NCBI RefSeq assembly: GCF_039535475.1
Contig: NZ_BAAAXG010000004.1
Location: 176,030 to 240,029, forward strand
From: Streptomyces showdoensis
GTDB lineage: Bacteria > Actinomycetota > Actinomycetes > Streptomycetales > Streptomycetaceae
DNA length: 64,000 nucleotides
Direction of reading: 5' to 3'
Below, piece by piece: positions 32,692 through 41,916 of this stretch. A model generated the notes under the pieces. That model saw nothing but the letters and a program-made list of their open reading frames with translations, searched no databases and was not told where the DNA came from. Position numbers and translations under genes: made by a program. Each line of letters starts with the position of its first letter. The stretch's first letter is position 1.

Positions 32692-33576
32692 TCACCCGGA
32701 GGCGGCCGCGAACTCCTCCGCGATGGCCATCACATAGCGCCCGTACTCCGAGTTGCCCAGCCGTGCGCCGAGCCGGTGGCACTCCTCCGGGCCGATGAAG
32801 CCCATCCGCAGGGCCACCTCCTCGACGCAGGCGATCCGCACCCCCTGCCGCTCCTCCAGCGTCCGCACGTACTGGGCGGCCTGGAGCAGCGACTCGGGGG
32901 TCCCGGTGTCCAGCCAGGCGAAGCCGCGGCCGAACTCCACCAGCCGGGCCCGGCCGCTCTCCATGTAGGCGCGGTTCAGGTCCGTGATCTCCAGTTCGCC
33001 GCGGGCCGAGGGCCGCAGTCCCGCGGCCATCCCGACCACGTCGGCGGCATAGAAATAGAGCCCGGTGATCGCACGGTTCGAGCGGGGCCTGACGGGTTTC
33101 TCCTCGATCGACACCAGCCTTCCGTTCCCGTCGGTCTCGCCGACCCCGTACCGCTCCGGGTCGTGCACCGCGTATCCGAAGAGCAGGCATCCGTCCACAT
33201 TCTCCCGCTCTTTTCTGAGCAGGTCGGAGAAGGAATGCCCGTGGAATATGTTGTCGCCCAGCACCAGGGCCACGGAATCGTCCCCGATGTGGTCGGCGCC
33301 GATGACGAAGGCCTCCGCGATGCCGTTCGGCTTGGGCTGCTCCGCGTAGCTGATGCGCAGGCCGAGATCGCTGCCGTCGCCGAGCAGGCGACGGAACTGC
33401 GGCAGGTCGTGCGGGGTGCTGATGACGAGGATGTCCTGGATGTCGGCCAGCATCAGCACCGACAGCGGGTAGTAGATCATCGGCTTGTCGCCGACCGGGA
33501 GCAGCTGTTTCGAAACGGCCAGCGTGATCGGATGGAGGCGGCTTCCCGTGCCTCCGGCCAGAATGATTCCCTTCAT
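32692..33576 (-). CDS. rfbA: Glucose-1-phosphate thymidylyltransferase
   Basis: A 294-residue RmlA/StrD enzyme: MKGIILAGGTGSRLHPITLA (nucleotidyl site), VSKQLLPVGDKPMIYYPLS, LVLGDNIFHGHSFSDLL, and WLDTGTPESLLQAAQYVRTL, all canonical. It makes NDP-glucose, the first step to every deoxysugar of the cluster. The ATG is 7 nt behind a TAGCAT -10 box, so the mRNA is probably leaderless. It is divergent from the aminotransferase. The next enzyme of the pathway, a 4,6-dehydratase, was not found in this window. Confidence 0.96.
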   Translation of the reverse strand: MKGIILAGGTGSRLHPITLAVSKQLLPVGDKPMIYYPLSVLMLADIQDILVISTPHDLPQFRRLLGDGSDLGLRISYAEQPKPNGIAEAFVIGADHIGDDSVALVLGDNIFHGHSFSDLLRKERENVDGCLLFGYAVHDPERYGVGETDGNGRLVSIEEKPVRPRSNRAITGLYFYAADVVGMAAGLRPSARGELEITDLNRAYMESGRARLVEFGRGFAWLDTGTPESLLQAAQYVRTLEERQGVRIACVEEVALRMGFIGPEECHRLGARLGNSEYGRYVMAIAEEFAAASG

Positions 33577-33583
33577 GGCCGGG

Positions 33584-33613
33584 ATGCTAGCCAGGTGAAA
33601 TCCGGGACGACAA
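33584..33613 (-). promoter_or_regulatory. rfbA promoter
   Basis: On the minus strand, TTGTCG (33613-33608), an 18-bp spacer, TAGCAT (33589-33584), and 7 nt to the ATG at 33576. No SARP heptamers lie at the distance seen elsewhere, so this may be a vegetative sigma-factor promoter. Confidence 0.5.
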
Positions 33614-33628
33614 GAACGGAAATCCCGA

Positions 33629-33657
33629 TTCGAGGTGCAATCGAGATGGATACGAGC
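33629..33657 (+). promoter_or_regulatory. Triple SARP-like heptamer repeat upstream of the aminotransferase
   Basis: TTCGAGG (33629-33635), ATCGAGA (33640-33646) and TACGAGC (33651-33657) are spaced exactly 11 bp. Nine bases later stands TGAACT, a poor -10 box. The layout is that of SARP sites; the GTG start at 33706 has its own ribosome site. Confidence 0.6.
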
Positions 33658-33705
33658 GGCATCGGTTGAACTCGGTCCCCATCCGAGCGGAATTGGAGAC
33701 TGCCC

Positions 33706-34815
33706 GTGACCATTCGTGTGTGGGGATATCTGGACGAGTACGCCGCGGAACGCGAGGAGATCCTCGACGCGGTCGACACCGTCTTCGGGTCGGGCCGCCT
33801 GGTCCTCGCCGACAGCGTCCGGTCGTTCGAGGAGGAGTTCGCCGCGCGGCACGGCGCCGGGCACTGCGTCGGGGTCGACAACGGCACCAACGCCGTCAAG
33901 CTCGCCCTGGAGGCCCTCGGGGTCGGACCCGGGGACGAGGTGATCACCGTCTCCAACACCGCGGCACCCACCGTGCTCGCCATCACCGGCACCGGGGCCA
34001 CGCCGGTCTTCGTCGACGTGCGCGAGGACTACCTCATGGACGTCTCCCAGGTCGAGGCCGCCATCACCCCGCGCACCCGCTGCCTGCTCCCGGTCCACCT
34101 GTACGGCCAGTGCGTCGACATGGCCCCGCTGGAGGAGCTGGCCGCGCGCCACGGCCTCGCCGTCCTGGAGGACTGCGCGCAGGCCCACGGCGCCCGGCAC
34201 CACGGCCGCCCGGCCGGGACCATGGGGAAGGCCGCCGCCTTCTCCTTCTACCCGACGAAGGTCCTCGGCGCCTACGGCGACGGCGGCGCGGTCCTCACCT
34301 CCGACCCCGAGGTGGACGAGGCGCTCCGCCGGCTGCGCTACTACGGCATGGAGGAGCGCTACTACGTCACCGCGCTGCCCGGCCACAACAGCCGTCTCGA
34401 CGAGGTGCAGGCCGAGATCCTGCGGCGCAAGCTCCGCCGCCTCGACTCCTACGTGGCCGCCCGCCGCGAGGTGGCCCGGCGCTACGCCGAGGGCCTCGCC
34501 GACACCGACCTGGTCCTTCCCGGGACCAACCCGGGCAACGAGCACGTGTACTACGTGTACGTCGTGCGCCACCCGCGCCGGGACGCGATCATCGAGGCGT
34601 TGCGCGAGCGGGACATCGAGCTCAACGTCAGCTACCCGTGGCCGGTCCACACCATGACCGGATTCCGGCACCTCGGTCACCGGGAGGGCTCCCTCCCGGT
34701 GACCGAGCGGCTGGCCGGCGAGATCTTCTCGCTGCCGATGTACCCCTCACTCGCCCCGGACGCCCAGGACCGGGTCGTCGAGGCCCTCCGCGAGGTCCTC
34801 AAGTCCCTGTCCTGA
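33706..34815 (+). CDS. NDP-ketohexose 3-aminotransferase (DnrJ/DegT family)
   Basis: A 369-residue PLP enzyme that reads very like DnrJ of the daunorubicin cluster: [80 protein letters not shown] (Lys of FYPTK binds PLP), and a C-terminus [19 protein letters not shown]. It installs the 3-amino group on an NDP-4-keto-2,3,6-trideoxy intermediate. The start is GTG with TGGAG upstream. Its last 69 bp overlap the 3' end of the opposite ABM gene. One aminotransferase could serve both the dimethylated and the N-oxidised amino sugars. Confidence 0.95.
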   Translation: MTIRVWGYLDEYAAEREEILDAVDTVFGSGRLVLADSVRSFEEEFAARHGAGHCVGVDNGTNAVKLALEALGVGPGDEVITVSNTAAPTVLAITGTGATPVFVDVREDYLMDVSQVEAAITPRTRCLLPVHLYGQCVDMAPLEELAARHGLAVLEDCAQAHGARHHGRPAGTMGKAAAFSFYPTKVLGAYGDGGAVLTSDPEVDEALRRLRYYGMEERYYVTALPGHNSRLDEVQAEILRRKLRRLDSYVAARREVARRYAEGLADTDLVLPGTNPGNEHVYYVYVVRHPRRDAIIEALRERDIELNVSYPWPVHTMTGFRHLGHREGSLPVTERLAGEIFSLPMYPSLAPDAQDRVVEALREVLKSLS

Positions 34816-35124
34816 CACGGAGAGCCGGGCGGCGAAGAGCCCGTTCTCGCTCCGGCTCAGGGCCCGGAGGGCGGTGGCGTGCGGCGCGAACTCCGGCCGC
34901 CCCACCGCCCGCTGGAACGAGGCCCGGTCCGCCCACACGGCGAGGTTCACATAGGCGGCCGGGTCGTCCAGCTCGCGCAGCAGGCTGTGCCGGACGAAGC
35001 CCGGCTGGCGGGCCATGAAGGCGGAGGTCCGGGCGAAGACCTCCTCGAACTCCGCGGCCGGACCGTGGACGGTGAACCTGTTGACGAAGGTCACCTCGGC
35101 GTCGTGGCGGATCCCGTCGGGCAT
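34747..35124 (-). CDS. Antibiotic biosynthesis monooxygenase (ABM) domain protein
   Basis: A 125-residue single ABM-domain protein: [60 protein letters not shown]. Such cofactor-free dimeric proteins oxidise anthrone or anthracyclinone rings to quinones (as ActVA-ORF6, SnoaB, TcmH) or act as cyclases. Quinone formation on the aglycone is the likeliest role. The ATG is followed upstream by GGGAGGGCC. Tail-to-tail overlap with the aminotransferase covers its last 23 codons, which lie beyond the conserved domain. Confidence 0.75.
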   Translation of the reverse strand: MPDGIRHDAEVTFVNRFTVHGPAAEFEEVFARTSAFMARQPGFVRHSLLRELDDPAAYVNLAVWADRASFQRAVGRPEFAPHATALRALSRSENGLFAARLSVSGQGLEDLAEGLDDPVLGVRGE

Positions 35125-35300
35125 GGGAGGGCCCTCCTCGTCTCGTCGTCCTCCCGTCCGGCGGTCCCGGACGCGTGGCGGCGAGCCTGGCCGGGGCCCG
35201 TGGAGAACGTCTCGACTCCGGCTGACCGGGCCTCCTCGCGGACCCGGCCCGGGCCCTCGCGGACCCGGCTCCCGGACGTGCCGGCCCGCCGCCCGTCCCC

Positions 35301-37226
35301 TCAGCGGGCGCCCACCTCCTCGACGACCGGAGCCGCGCGCAGCGTCTCGTCCAGCCGCTCCTTGGCGTAGGCCCGGGTCAGCCGGTCGAAGACGTACCGC
35401 CCGACCCCGTCGGCGCAGCGGTCGGCGCCCAACAGGTGCTGGTCGGCCAGGACCTCGAGCACGAACTCCAGCTCGGGGGCCGGCCGGTTCAGCAGGTCCG
35501 CGGCCTGCGCCGCCGTGAACGGCGACTCGCCCAGCATGCTCAGCAGCCGGAAGGCCCCCTGCTCGGACGAGGTCAGCCCCGCGTAACTGGCGTCGTACCG
35601 GGAGCGCACGTCCAGCTCGCCGAGCCGTGCCACGTCGAGGATCCGCGGGGTCGCGCCGAGCCGGTCGGCGAGGGCCGTCAGGGACAGCCGCGGCCCGGCG
35701 GCGAGCCGCCCGCCGACACAGCGCAGGGCCAGCGGATGCCGGCCCAGCAGCTCCACGATCCGGAGCGCCGCCTCCGGCTCGCGCTCCACGCGCTGCCTGC
35801 CGGTGAGGGCCGCGAGGATCTCCAGCGCCTCCTCCTGCGGCGGCGGGCCCAGCTCGACCCGCTCCGCCTCGACCAGCGCGGTCATCCTGCGGCGGCCGGT
35901 GACGAGCAGTGCGCACCGCGGATCGGCCGGCAGCAGGTGCCGGATCTGGGCCGAACACGCGACGTCGTCGAGGAGCACCAGCACCCGCCGCCCCGCCGTG
36001 CGGGACCGGAACAGCGCCCCGCACTCCTCCGGGCTCTCCGGGATCCGGGAGGTCGGCACCTCCAGGGCCCGCAGGAAGCCGCGCAGCACCTCTGCGGGGT
36101 CGCGCGGCTCCCCGGAGGACCCGCGCAGGTCCGCGTAGAGCTGTCCGTCGGTGAACCGCGGCCGGAGCATGTGCGCCAGGTGCACGGCCAGCGCGCTCTT
36201 GCCGATCGCGGGCGGGCCGGTGATGACCCCGATCCGCGCCGCGGTGCCGTCGGCGCCCGGGCCGTCGGGCCCGCGCAGTGCCGCCTCCAGTTCCTTGAGG
36301 GCCGCCTGCCGGCCGACGAACCCGGCCAGACCGGCAGGCAGCTGGGCCGGGTTCCCGATCGACTCCCGTACGGGAAGGGGCGCCGGCTCCGGGGGAACGC
36401 GCGCGCGGTCGTCGACCGGCGGCGGCGCCGGGAGGGAGGACGGCACGGGCGCGGCCCGCGGGCGTGGTCGCTCCTCGGGCTCGGCGGGGTGGTCGGCGAG
36501 CAGCGTCTGCTGGAGCCGGGCCAGCTCCTTCCCGGGTTCGAGGCCCAGCTCGTCGATCATCTTCTGACGCAGGCTCTGGTAGGCCTCCAGCGCCTCGTGA
36601 CGCCGGCCGGACCGGTGCAGGGCCACCATGAGGAGTCCGTGGAGGTGTTCGTGCAGCGGATGCTCCAGCACCAGCGACTTGAGCTCGCTGATGAGTTCGC
36701 GGTGCCGGCCGGTCTCCAGGTCGGCCTCGATGCGCTGTTCGAGGATGCGGAAGCGCAGCTCCTCGAGCCGGGTCACGTACGAGAAGAGGCGTCCCCCGGT
36801 CTCGACGTCGGCCAGCGCGGGTCCGCGCCACAGGGCCAGCGCCCGCTCGAAGCTCTCCAGTGCCGCGGCGGAGTCACCCCGCTGGAGGAGTTCCTGGCCC
36901 TCCTCGGCCGTCCGCTCGAAGAGGCTGACGTCGAGACTGGACGGCGGAATGGTGAGGCTGTAGCCGCCGGGCTGGGTCTGCAGCAGGTTTCCGAGCCCCT
37001 GCTTCAGCAGGAGTTTGCGGAACTTGTAGATGTAGGTCTGCAAAGTGGTCACCGCGCTCGGGGGCGGCAGTTCGGGCCATAACTCGTCGATCAGTTCGGA
37101 TGCCTGGACCACGGTGTTGTGTCGCAGCATGAGCAGGGAGATGACCTGTCGGGGCTTGGGCGCGGTCGGCATGATGTTGCGCCCCCGCCAGCGTATTTCG
37201 ACGGGCCCCAGAAGCCGGAACTCCAA
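35301..37226 (-). CDS. SARP-family pathway activator with C-terminal NB-ARC domain
   Basis: A 641-residue regulator. Residues 1-90 are an OmpR-type winged helix (MEFRLLGPVEIRWRGRNIMP, ELIDELWPELPPPSAVTTLQ), 95-245 the bacterial transcriptional activation domain (LFSYVTRLEELRFRILEQRI, LHEHLHGLLMVALHRSGRRH). From about 300 there is an NB-ARC ATPase (P-loop GPPAIGKSALAVHLA, VLVLLDDVACSAQIRHLLP, LLVTGRRRMTAL), which ends in a short helical tail without TPR repeats, like a cut-down AfsR. TTG is the start, with GGGAGG upstream. Leucine 49 is encoded by TTA (37080-37082), so translation should need the bldA tRNA and be delayed. It is the likely activator of the GTCGAGG promoters. Confidence 0.93.
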   Translation of the reverse strand: MEFRLLGPVEIRWRGRNIMPTAPKPRQVISLLMLRHNTVVQASELIDELWPELPPPSAVTTLQTYIYKFRKLLLKQGLGNLLQTQPGGYSLTIPPSSLDVSLFERTAEEGQELLQRGDSAAALESFERALALWRGPALADVETGGRLFSYVTRLEELRFRILEQRIEADLETGRHRELISELKSLVLEHPLHEHLHGLLMVALHRSGRRHEALEAYQSLRQKMIDELGLEPGKELARLQQTLLADHPAEPEERPRPRAAPVPSSLPAPPPVDDRARVPPEPAPLPVRESIGNPAQLPAGLAGFVGRQAALKELEAALRGPDGPGADGTAARIGVITGPPAIGKSALAVHLAHMLRPRFTDGQLYADLRGSSGEPRDPAEVLRGFLRALEVPTSRIPESPEECGALFRSRTAGRRVLVLLDDVACSAQIRHLLPADPRCALLVTGRRRMTALVEAERVELGPPPQEEALEILAALTGRQRVEREPEAALRIVELLGRHPLALRCVGGRLAAGPRLSLTALADRLGATPRILDVARLGELDVRSRYDASYAGLTSSEQGAFRLLSMLGESPFTAAQAADLLNRPAPELEFVLEVLADQHLLGADRCADGVGRYVFDRLTRAYAKERLDETLRAAPVVEEVGAR

Positions 37227-37278
37227 GATGTTTCCTCCCGATTCAGGTACGTCCTCATCGGCTGATCACCTCGACTTC

Positions 37279-37307
37279 ACGGTAGATCGTCGAAAACGCC
37301 TGGTCAA
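37279..37307 (-). promoter_or_regulatory. Vegetative-type promoter of the SARP gene
   Basis: On the minus strand, TTGACC (37307-37302), a 17-bp spacer and TACCGT (37284-37279), a good match to a HrdB-type promoter. It gives a leader of about 45 nt to the TTG at 37226. Confidence 0.65.
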
Positions 37308-37772
37308 TGTCGGGTGGAGGCACGGAAGTTGGGGAGCGACGCCGGACTCGCCGGCTCCGGGAAAAGTTCCCGTAAAGTGCTGGTCATCCAGAAGTGGCGG
37401 AGATTCGCTCCCGGAGTCCCCGGTCCGGCCTCGCCGATCCGCCGCCGACCGGCCGGTCACGGCGCCCGGAGCGGGCCGGTAAGGGGCGCCCGGGGAGTCG
37501 CTTCCCGCCACCGAGGACACCTTCGGTCCTGTTCCGCCGGTAGCTCCTGCAACCTGCCGGGGCCCCGGGCTCCAGCATTCCTCCAGCGGGAATCCACCCC
37601 GCCGGCGCCGCGCCGGCCTTCCGGACCCCGCCGTCCGACACGGTCCCGCCGCCGGTGTCAAGGCTCCGCGCGATCCTCCACGCCGCATTGAGCCGAACGC
37701 GAGCCCACCGGCGCACGCTCGCCGTGTGGACATTTCAGTCGAGGTCACCGGCGCGGGTAAAGGGGGACGCGG
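37308..37772. other. Long intergenic region upstream of the minimal PKS
   Basis: No convincing gene is seen in these 465 bp; open frames here lack codon bias and any known motif. A dyad CGGGAA-AAG-TTCCCG lies at 37358-37372. A weak 11-bp spaced pair, TTGAGCC (37688-37694) and GCGAGCC (37699-37705), could be a diverged SARP site for the KS operon, with no good -10 box behind it. AAGGGGGACGCGG just before 37773 is the KS ribosome site. Confidence 0.4.
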
Positions 37773-39065
37773 ATGAAGGCGGCCAGTAATCGGCGCGTGG
37801 TCATCACGGGAATGGGGGTCGTGGCACCCGGAGCGATCGGCGTGAAACCGTTCTGGGATCTGCTGACCTCGGGGCGCACCGCCACCCGCACCATCACCGC
37901 GTTCGACCCCTCACCGTTCCGTTCCCGAATAGCCGCGGAATGCGATTTCGACCCGGCGGCGGAGGGGCTCACCCCCCGGCAGATCCGCCGCATGGACCGC
38001 GCCGCCCAATTCGCCGTCGTCGCCGCCCGGGAGGGCATCGAGGACAGCGGCATCGACCGGGAGGCGCTGGACGGCACCCGCGTGGGCGTCGTCATCGGCA
38101 GTGCCGTGGGCTGCACCACGAGCCTGGAGAACGAGTACGCGGTCGTCAGCGACAGCGGCAGCCGCTGGCTGGTCGACCACGCCTACGCCGTCCCGCACCT
38201 CTTCGACTACTTCGTGCCCAGTTCCATCGCCGCCGAGGTCGCCCACGACCGGATCGCGGCGGAGGGGCCCGTCTCGCTCGTCTCCACCGGCTGCACGTCC
38301 GGTCTGGACGCGGTGGGCCGGGCCGCCGACCTGATCGCCGAGGGCGCCGCCGACGTGATGGTGGCCGGCGCGACCGAGGCGCCCATCTCGCCCATCACGG
38401 TGGCGTGTTTCGACGCGATCAAGGCGACCAGCCCCGACAACGACCGGCCGGGCGAGGCGTCCCGCCCCTTCGACCGCACCCGGCGCGGCTTCGTCCTCGG
38501 CGAGGGCGCGGCGGTGTTCGTCCTGGAGGAGCGGGAACACGCCCGCCGCCGGGGCGCCGAGGTGTACGCCGAGATCACCGGCTTCGCGAGCCGTTGCAAC
38601 GCCTTCCACATGACCGGGCTGCGGCCCGACGGGCGGGAGATGGCCGAGGCGATCCGGGTGGCCCTCGCCGAGGCCCGTACGGACCCGTCCGCGATCGACT
38701 ACGTCAACGCGCACGGCTCGGGCACCCGCCAGAACGACCGGCACGAGACCGCCGCCTTCAAACTGGCCCTCGGCGAGCACGCCCGCCGCACCCCGGTGAG
38801 CAGCATCAAGTCGATGATCGGTCACTCGCTCGGCGCCATCGGCTCCCTGGAGATCGCCGCCTGCGCGCTCGCCGTCCGGCACGACGTGGTGCCGCCCACG
38901 GCGAACCTGCGGGAGCCCGATCCCGAGTGCGACCTGGACTACGTGCCGCTGGAGGCCCGCGCGGTGCCGGTCTCGCGCGTCCTCACGGTCGGCAGCGGGT
39001 TCGGCGGCTTCCAGAGCGCGATGGTGCTGGCCGGGCCGGACGCGGGCGCAGGGGAGGCGGGATGA
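37773..39065 (+). CDS. Type II polyketide synthase ketosynthase alpha (KS-alpha)
   Basis: A 430-residue ketosynthase: active-site Cys174 in [15 protein letters not shown], the two histidines in [15 protein letters not shown] and [15 protein letters not shown], and the N-terminal [17 protein letters not shown] typical of aromatic KS-alpha. With KS-beta and the ACP it builds the poly-beta-ketone chain from malonyl-CoA. The ATG has AAGGGGG upstream and the stop overlaps the KS-beta ATG (ATGA), giving equal amounts of the two subunits. It starts the minimal PKS set at the right side of the cluster. Chain length cannot be read with confidence. Confidence 0.97.
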   Translation: MKAASNRRVVITGMGVVAPGAIGVKPFWDLLTSGRTATRTITAFDPSPFRSRIAAECDFDPAAEGLTPRQIRRMDRAAQFAVVAAREGIEDSGIDREALDGTRVGVVIGSAVGCTTSLENEYAVVSDSGSRWLVDHAYAVPHLFDYFVPSSIAAEVAHDRIAAEGPVSLVSTGCTSGLDAVGRAADLIAEGAADVMVAGATEAPISPITVACFDAIKATSPDNDRPGEASRPFDRTRRGFVLGEGAAVFVLEEREHARRRGAEVYAEITGFASRCNAFHMTGLRPDGREMAEAIRVALAEARTDPSAIDYVNAHGSGTRQNDRHETAAFKLALGEHARRTPVSSIKSMIGHSLGAIGSLEIAACALAVRHDVVPPTANLREPDPECDLDYVPLEARAVPVSRVLTVGSGFGGFQSAMVLAGPDAGAGEAG

Positions 39066-40279
39066 GCGCGGACACCGTCGTCACGGGCCTCGGCGTGGTC
39101 GCCCCCACGGGCCTGGGGCACGAGGAGCACTGGGCGAACACCCTGCGCGGCGCCTCGGCGATCGGCCCCGTCACCCGCTTCGACGCGGCGCGCTACCCGA
39201 GCGGTCTGGCCGGAGAGGTGCCCGGCTTCGCGCCCGAGGAGCACCTGCCCAGCAGACTCCTGCCGCAGACCGACCACATGACCCGGATGGCCCTCGTGGC
39301 CTCCGACTGGGCCCTCGCCGACGCCGCGGTCGACCCGGCCGCGCTGCCGGAGTACGGGATGGGCGTGGTCACCGCCGCCTCCGCGGGCGGCTTCGAGTTC
39401 GGCCACCGGGAGCTGCAGAACCTGTGGGGCCGCGGCCCGGCCCACGTCAGCGCCTACCAGTCCTTCGCGTGGTTCTACGCGGTCAACACCGGCCAGGTGT
39501 CCATCCGGCACGGTCTGCGCGGCCCCGCGGGGGCGCTCGTCACCGAACAGGCCGGCGGCCTGGACGCGCTCGGCCAGGCCCGTCGGGACCTGCGCCGCGG
39601 CCGGCCGATGGTGCTCGCCGGGGCGGTGGACGGCTCCCCGTGCCCCTGGGGCTGGGTGGCCCAGCTCAGCACGGGCCGGATGAGCGGGGAGACGGACCCG
39701 GCCGCCGCGTACCGCCCCTTCGACACGGGAGCCGACGGCTATGTGCCGGGCGAGGGCGGCGCCCTTCTGGTCCTGGAGGACGAGGAGTCCGCCCGCGCCC
39801 GCGGAGCGACCCGGTGGTACGGGCGGATCGTCGGCTACGCGGCCACGTTCGACCCGCCGCCCGGATCCGGCCGGCCCCCGAACCTGCTGCGCGCCGCCCG
39901 CGCCGCCCTCGACGACGCCGGGCTGGGTCCCGAGGGGATCGACGTGGTCTTCGCGGACGCGGCCGGCACCCGCGAGGAGGACGCGGCCGAGGCCGACGCC
40001 CTGCGCACCCTGTTCGGCCCGCACGGGGTCCCGGTCACCGCGCCCAAGACCATGACCGGCCGGCTGAGCGCCGGCGGCTCCGCCCTCGACGTGGCCACGG
40101 CCCTGCTGGCGCTGCGCGAGGGAGTGATCCCGCCGACCGTCAACGTCGGCCGGCCGCTGCCCGGGCACACCCTCGACCTCGTGACCGCCCCGCGCCGGGC
40201 CCCGCTCGCCGCGGCCCTGGTCCTCGCCCGGGGCCGGGGCGGTTTCAACTCCGCCGTGGTCCTGACGGGCCCGCACTGA
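39062..40279 (+). CDS. Type II polyketide synthase chain-length factor (KS-beta)
   Basis: A 405-residue ketosynthase homologue in which the active-site cysteine is glutamine (Q163 in [15 protein letters not shown]), the hallmark of chain-length factors; this residue decarboxylates malonyl-ACP for priming. Other family features are [24 protein letters not shown] [17 protein letters not shown] and the start [20 protein letters not shown]. It forms a heterodimer with KS-alpha and sets the number of extensions. It overlaps the KS-alpha gene by ATGA and ends 61 bp before the ACP gene. Confidence 0.97.
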   Translation: MSADTVVTGLGVVAPTGLGHEEHWANTLRGASAIGPVTRFDAARYPSGLAGEVPGFAPEEHLPSRLLPQTDHMTRMALVASDWALADAAVDPAALPEYGMGVVTAASAGGFEFGHRELQNLWGRGPAHVSAYQSFAWFYAVNTGQVSIRHGLRGPAGALVTEQAGGLDALGQARRDLRRGRPMVLAGAVDGSPCPWGWVAQLSTGRMSGETDPAAAYRPFDTGADGYVPGEGGALLVLEDEESARARGATRWYGRIVGYAATFDPPPGSGRPPNLLRAARAALDDAGLGPEGIDVVFADAAGTREEDAAEADALRTLFGPHGVPVTAPKTMTGRLSAGGSALDVATALLALREGVIPPTVNVGRPLPGHTLDLVTAPRRAPLAAALVLARGRGGFNSAVVLTGPH

Positions 40280-40340
40280 GCACCGCCGCGCCACCGGCCC
40301 CCGGGCCACCCCCACCCACCGGCGACAGGAGAACAGGCAC

Positions 40341-40598
40341 ATGACGCAGCTGACGACCGACCGGCTCATGGAGATCATCCGGGAGTGCGCGGGCGAGGGC
40401 GACCCGGTGGCGGGCGACCGCAGCCCCGAGGAGCTCGAGTTCACCGCCCTCGGCTATGACTCGCTGGCCCTGCTGGAGACGGCGAGCAGGCTGGAGCGGG
40501 AGTTCCAGGTGTCCCTGGAGGAGGAGGAGTTCGGCCTGGCCAAGACCCCCGCCCAGCTCACGGCCCTGGTCAACCGCCTCCTCACCGAAGCCGCCTGA
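40341..40598 (+). CDS. Acyl carrier protein of the type II PKS
   Basis: An 85-residue acyl carrier protein with the phosphopantetheine site GYDSLALLE (Ser41) and the usual four-helix pattern. It carries the growing polyketide on its arm between KS-alpha/KS-beta, ketoreductase and cyclases. The ATG follows GACAGGAGAACAGGCAC. It ends the KS-ACP operon at a perfect 15-bp hairpin, which also seems to mark the right border of the biosynthetic cluster. Confidence 0.97.
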   Translation: MTQLTTDRLMEIIRECAGEGDPVAGDRSPEELEFTALGYDSLALLETASRLEREFQVSLEEEEFGLAKTPAQLTALVNRLLTEAA

Positions 40599-40651
40599 CC
40601 GCGGCCGGAGCCGAAGCCGCCTGACCGCAGCCACCGCCCCCCCCTCAGCAC

Positions 40652-40686
40652 CGCCCGACGGCCGGGACGACCCCGGCCGTCGGGCG
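40652..40686. terminator. Hairpin after the ACP gene
   Basis: CGCCCGACGGCCGGG (40652-40666) pairs perfectly with 40672-40686 around ACGAC. It separates the PKS operon from the converging sigma-factor operon. Confidence 0.75.
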
Positions 40687-40699
40687 AACGGGCCGTCCG

Positions 40700-41002
40700 T
40701 CACCCGGACTTCCGAGGGGCACGGCTCGCCGTGGGCGCCGCGACGAGGGTGCAGACGCCGTCGTCGCAGCGGCGCTGCAGACGGCCCCGGGAGACCGTCT
40801 GGACGAGACCGACCGCCCAGCAGGTGGGGCAGCCGCGAAAGGCGACGAGGGCCAGCGGGGCCGCGAGGAGGGTGACGGGACCCGCGACGGGCACCAGGGC
40901 GACCGAGGCGATGATCAGCCCGAAGCCGATCGCGCCACGCGCGAGGTGACGGGGGAGCGACGCACTGGAGTAGTCCGCCTCGCGCACCGGAGAGGGCTTC
41001 AC
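40700..41002 (-). CDS. Small membrane protein, DUF2892 (YgaP-like)
   Basis: A 100-residue protein with two membrane segments (about 24-58), AIGFGLIIASVALVPVAGPV and TLLAAPLALVAFRGCPTCWA, and the GCPTCWAVGL motif of the DUF2892/YgaP transmembrane family. Family members are often fused to or beside rhodaneses and are linked to sulfane sulfur handling, which fits the rhodanese fusion at 41964. The GTG start overlaps the sigma factor stop (GTGA), so they are co-translated. Cys-x2-Cys and a second pair (CDDGVC) may bind sulfur or metal. Confidence 0.75.
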   Translation of the reverse strand: MKPSPVREADYSSASLPRHLARGAIGFGLIIASVALVPVAGPVTLLAAPLALVAFRGCPTCWAVGLVQTVSRGRLQRRCDDGVCTLVAAPTASRAPRKSG

Positions 41003-41622
41003 AGGGCCTTCCCTTCGGCCGGGGAGCCGGCGAACCGGTCGCCGGCCTGAGCGACGGCCTGCCCTTCGGGGCGGCCGGTGGGAGCGTCGAGCACGTCACG
41101 CAGGGCCGTGCGGGCCCGGTGCAGCCGCGACTTCATCGCGGCCGTGCTCAGGCCGAGCGACCGCGCCACGGTCCTGCCCGGCAGTCCCTGCACGTCCCGC
41201 ATGACGAGGACCTGCCGCTGGTCCCGGGGGAGCGCGCCGACCGCGGCCGCGATCCGTTCGGCCTCCAGCCCGCGGAGCACCGCCTCCTCGGCGGACGGCC
41301 CGGCGCACGCCTCGGGCCCGGCCGGCTGCTCCTCGTGCCGTGCGGCGAGCAGCCGTACCTGCCGAAGGCACTCGTTGCGCACGATCCTGAACATCCACGA
41401 GGCGAGCGCCCCCGTGGCCCGCAGCGTCCCGAGCTTCCGGTACAGGATGATCAGCGCCTCCTGCGCCGCGTCCTCGGCGTCCTGCGGGGAGGCGCACAGC
41501 GACAGGGCGAACCGGCGCACATGGGGCTGCGACCTCATGACGACGGTGGTGAGCGACATGACGTCGCCGTCCTGCGCGGCCTTGATCAGCCGGTCGTCGG
41601 GCCAGCTGAAACGGTGGTTCAT
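40999..41622 (-). CDS. ECF-type RNA polymerase sigma factor
   Basis: A 207-residue sigma-70 family protein with region 2 (VRRFALSLCASPQDAEDAAQ EALIILYRKL, where DAEDAAQEA is the core) and region 4 (LPRDQRQVLVMRDVQGLPGR TVARSLGLSTAAMKSRLHRA, a helix-turn-helix). ATG 41622 was chosen because GAGGAG lies 7 nt upstream; a GTG at 41643 would add seven residues. No anti-sigma factor gene is adjacent. The GTGA overlap with the DUF2892 gene and the nearby CoA-disulfide reductase suggest a role in redox or sulfur stress. Confidence 0.88.
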   Translation of the reverse strand: MNHRFSWPDDRLIKAAQDGDVMSLTTVVMRSQPHVRRFALSLCASPQDAEDAAQEALIILYRKLGTLRATGALASWMFRIVRNECLRQVRLLAARHEEQPAGPEACAGPSAEEAVLRGLEAERIAAAVGALPRDQRQVLVMRDVQGLPGRTVARSLGLSTAAMKSRLHRARTALRDVLDAPTGRPEGQAVAQAGDRFAGSPAEGKAL

Positions 41623-41668
41623 GGGCTTGCTCCTCACCTTCACGTGGCGTTCCGTGTGCGGGCGCCGG

Positions 41669-41758
41669 TCAGTGACGGCTCTTGTAGCGCCGCAGCAGGT
41701 GCCATCCGCACGCGCCGACGAGCAGGACCGCGACCAGGACGAGTCCGGTGACCATCAT
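41669..41758 (-). CDS. 29-residue single-span membrane peptide
   Basis: A tiny gene: MMVTGLVLVAVLLVGACGWH then a basic tail LLRRYKSRH and TGA. The hydrophobic stretch of about 16 residues with a positively charged C-terminus predicts one membrane segment with the tail inside. CTGGAGGAACACCC before the tandem ATGs is an excellent ribosome site, which is the main support for translation. It lies just upstream of the sigma factor gene on the same strand and is divergent from the CoA-disulfide reductase. Such peptides sometimes tune a neighbouring membrane complex or a sigma factor; none is recognised here. Confidence 0.55.
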   Translation of the reverse strand: MMVTGLVLVAVLLVGACGWHLLRRYKSRH

Positions 41759-41916
41759 GGGTGTTCCTCCAGGTTCCGCCGGCCCGTGCGGCCGGTGCAC
41801 CCACAAGAGGCGGCACACCGGGAAAAGGATTCACCCCTTGCCGCCGTCACGCTTCCCAGGGCCTTCGCCTCCCCGGATGGGGCCCTTCGACCCGGAGCCG
41901 ACCCCTCCGCCCGTGG

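Noticed and set aside
37266..37748. 160-residue minus-strand frame upstream of the PKS
   Set aside because: No ribosome site, no family similarity, low-complexity composition. It overlaps the SARP promoter.
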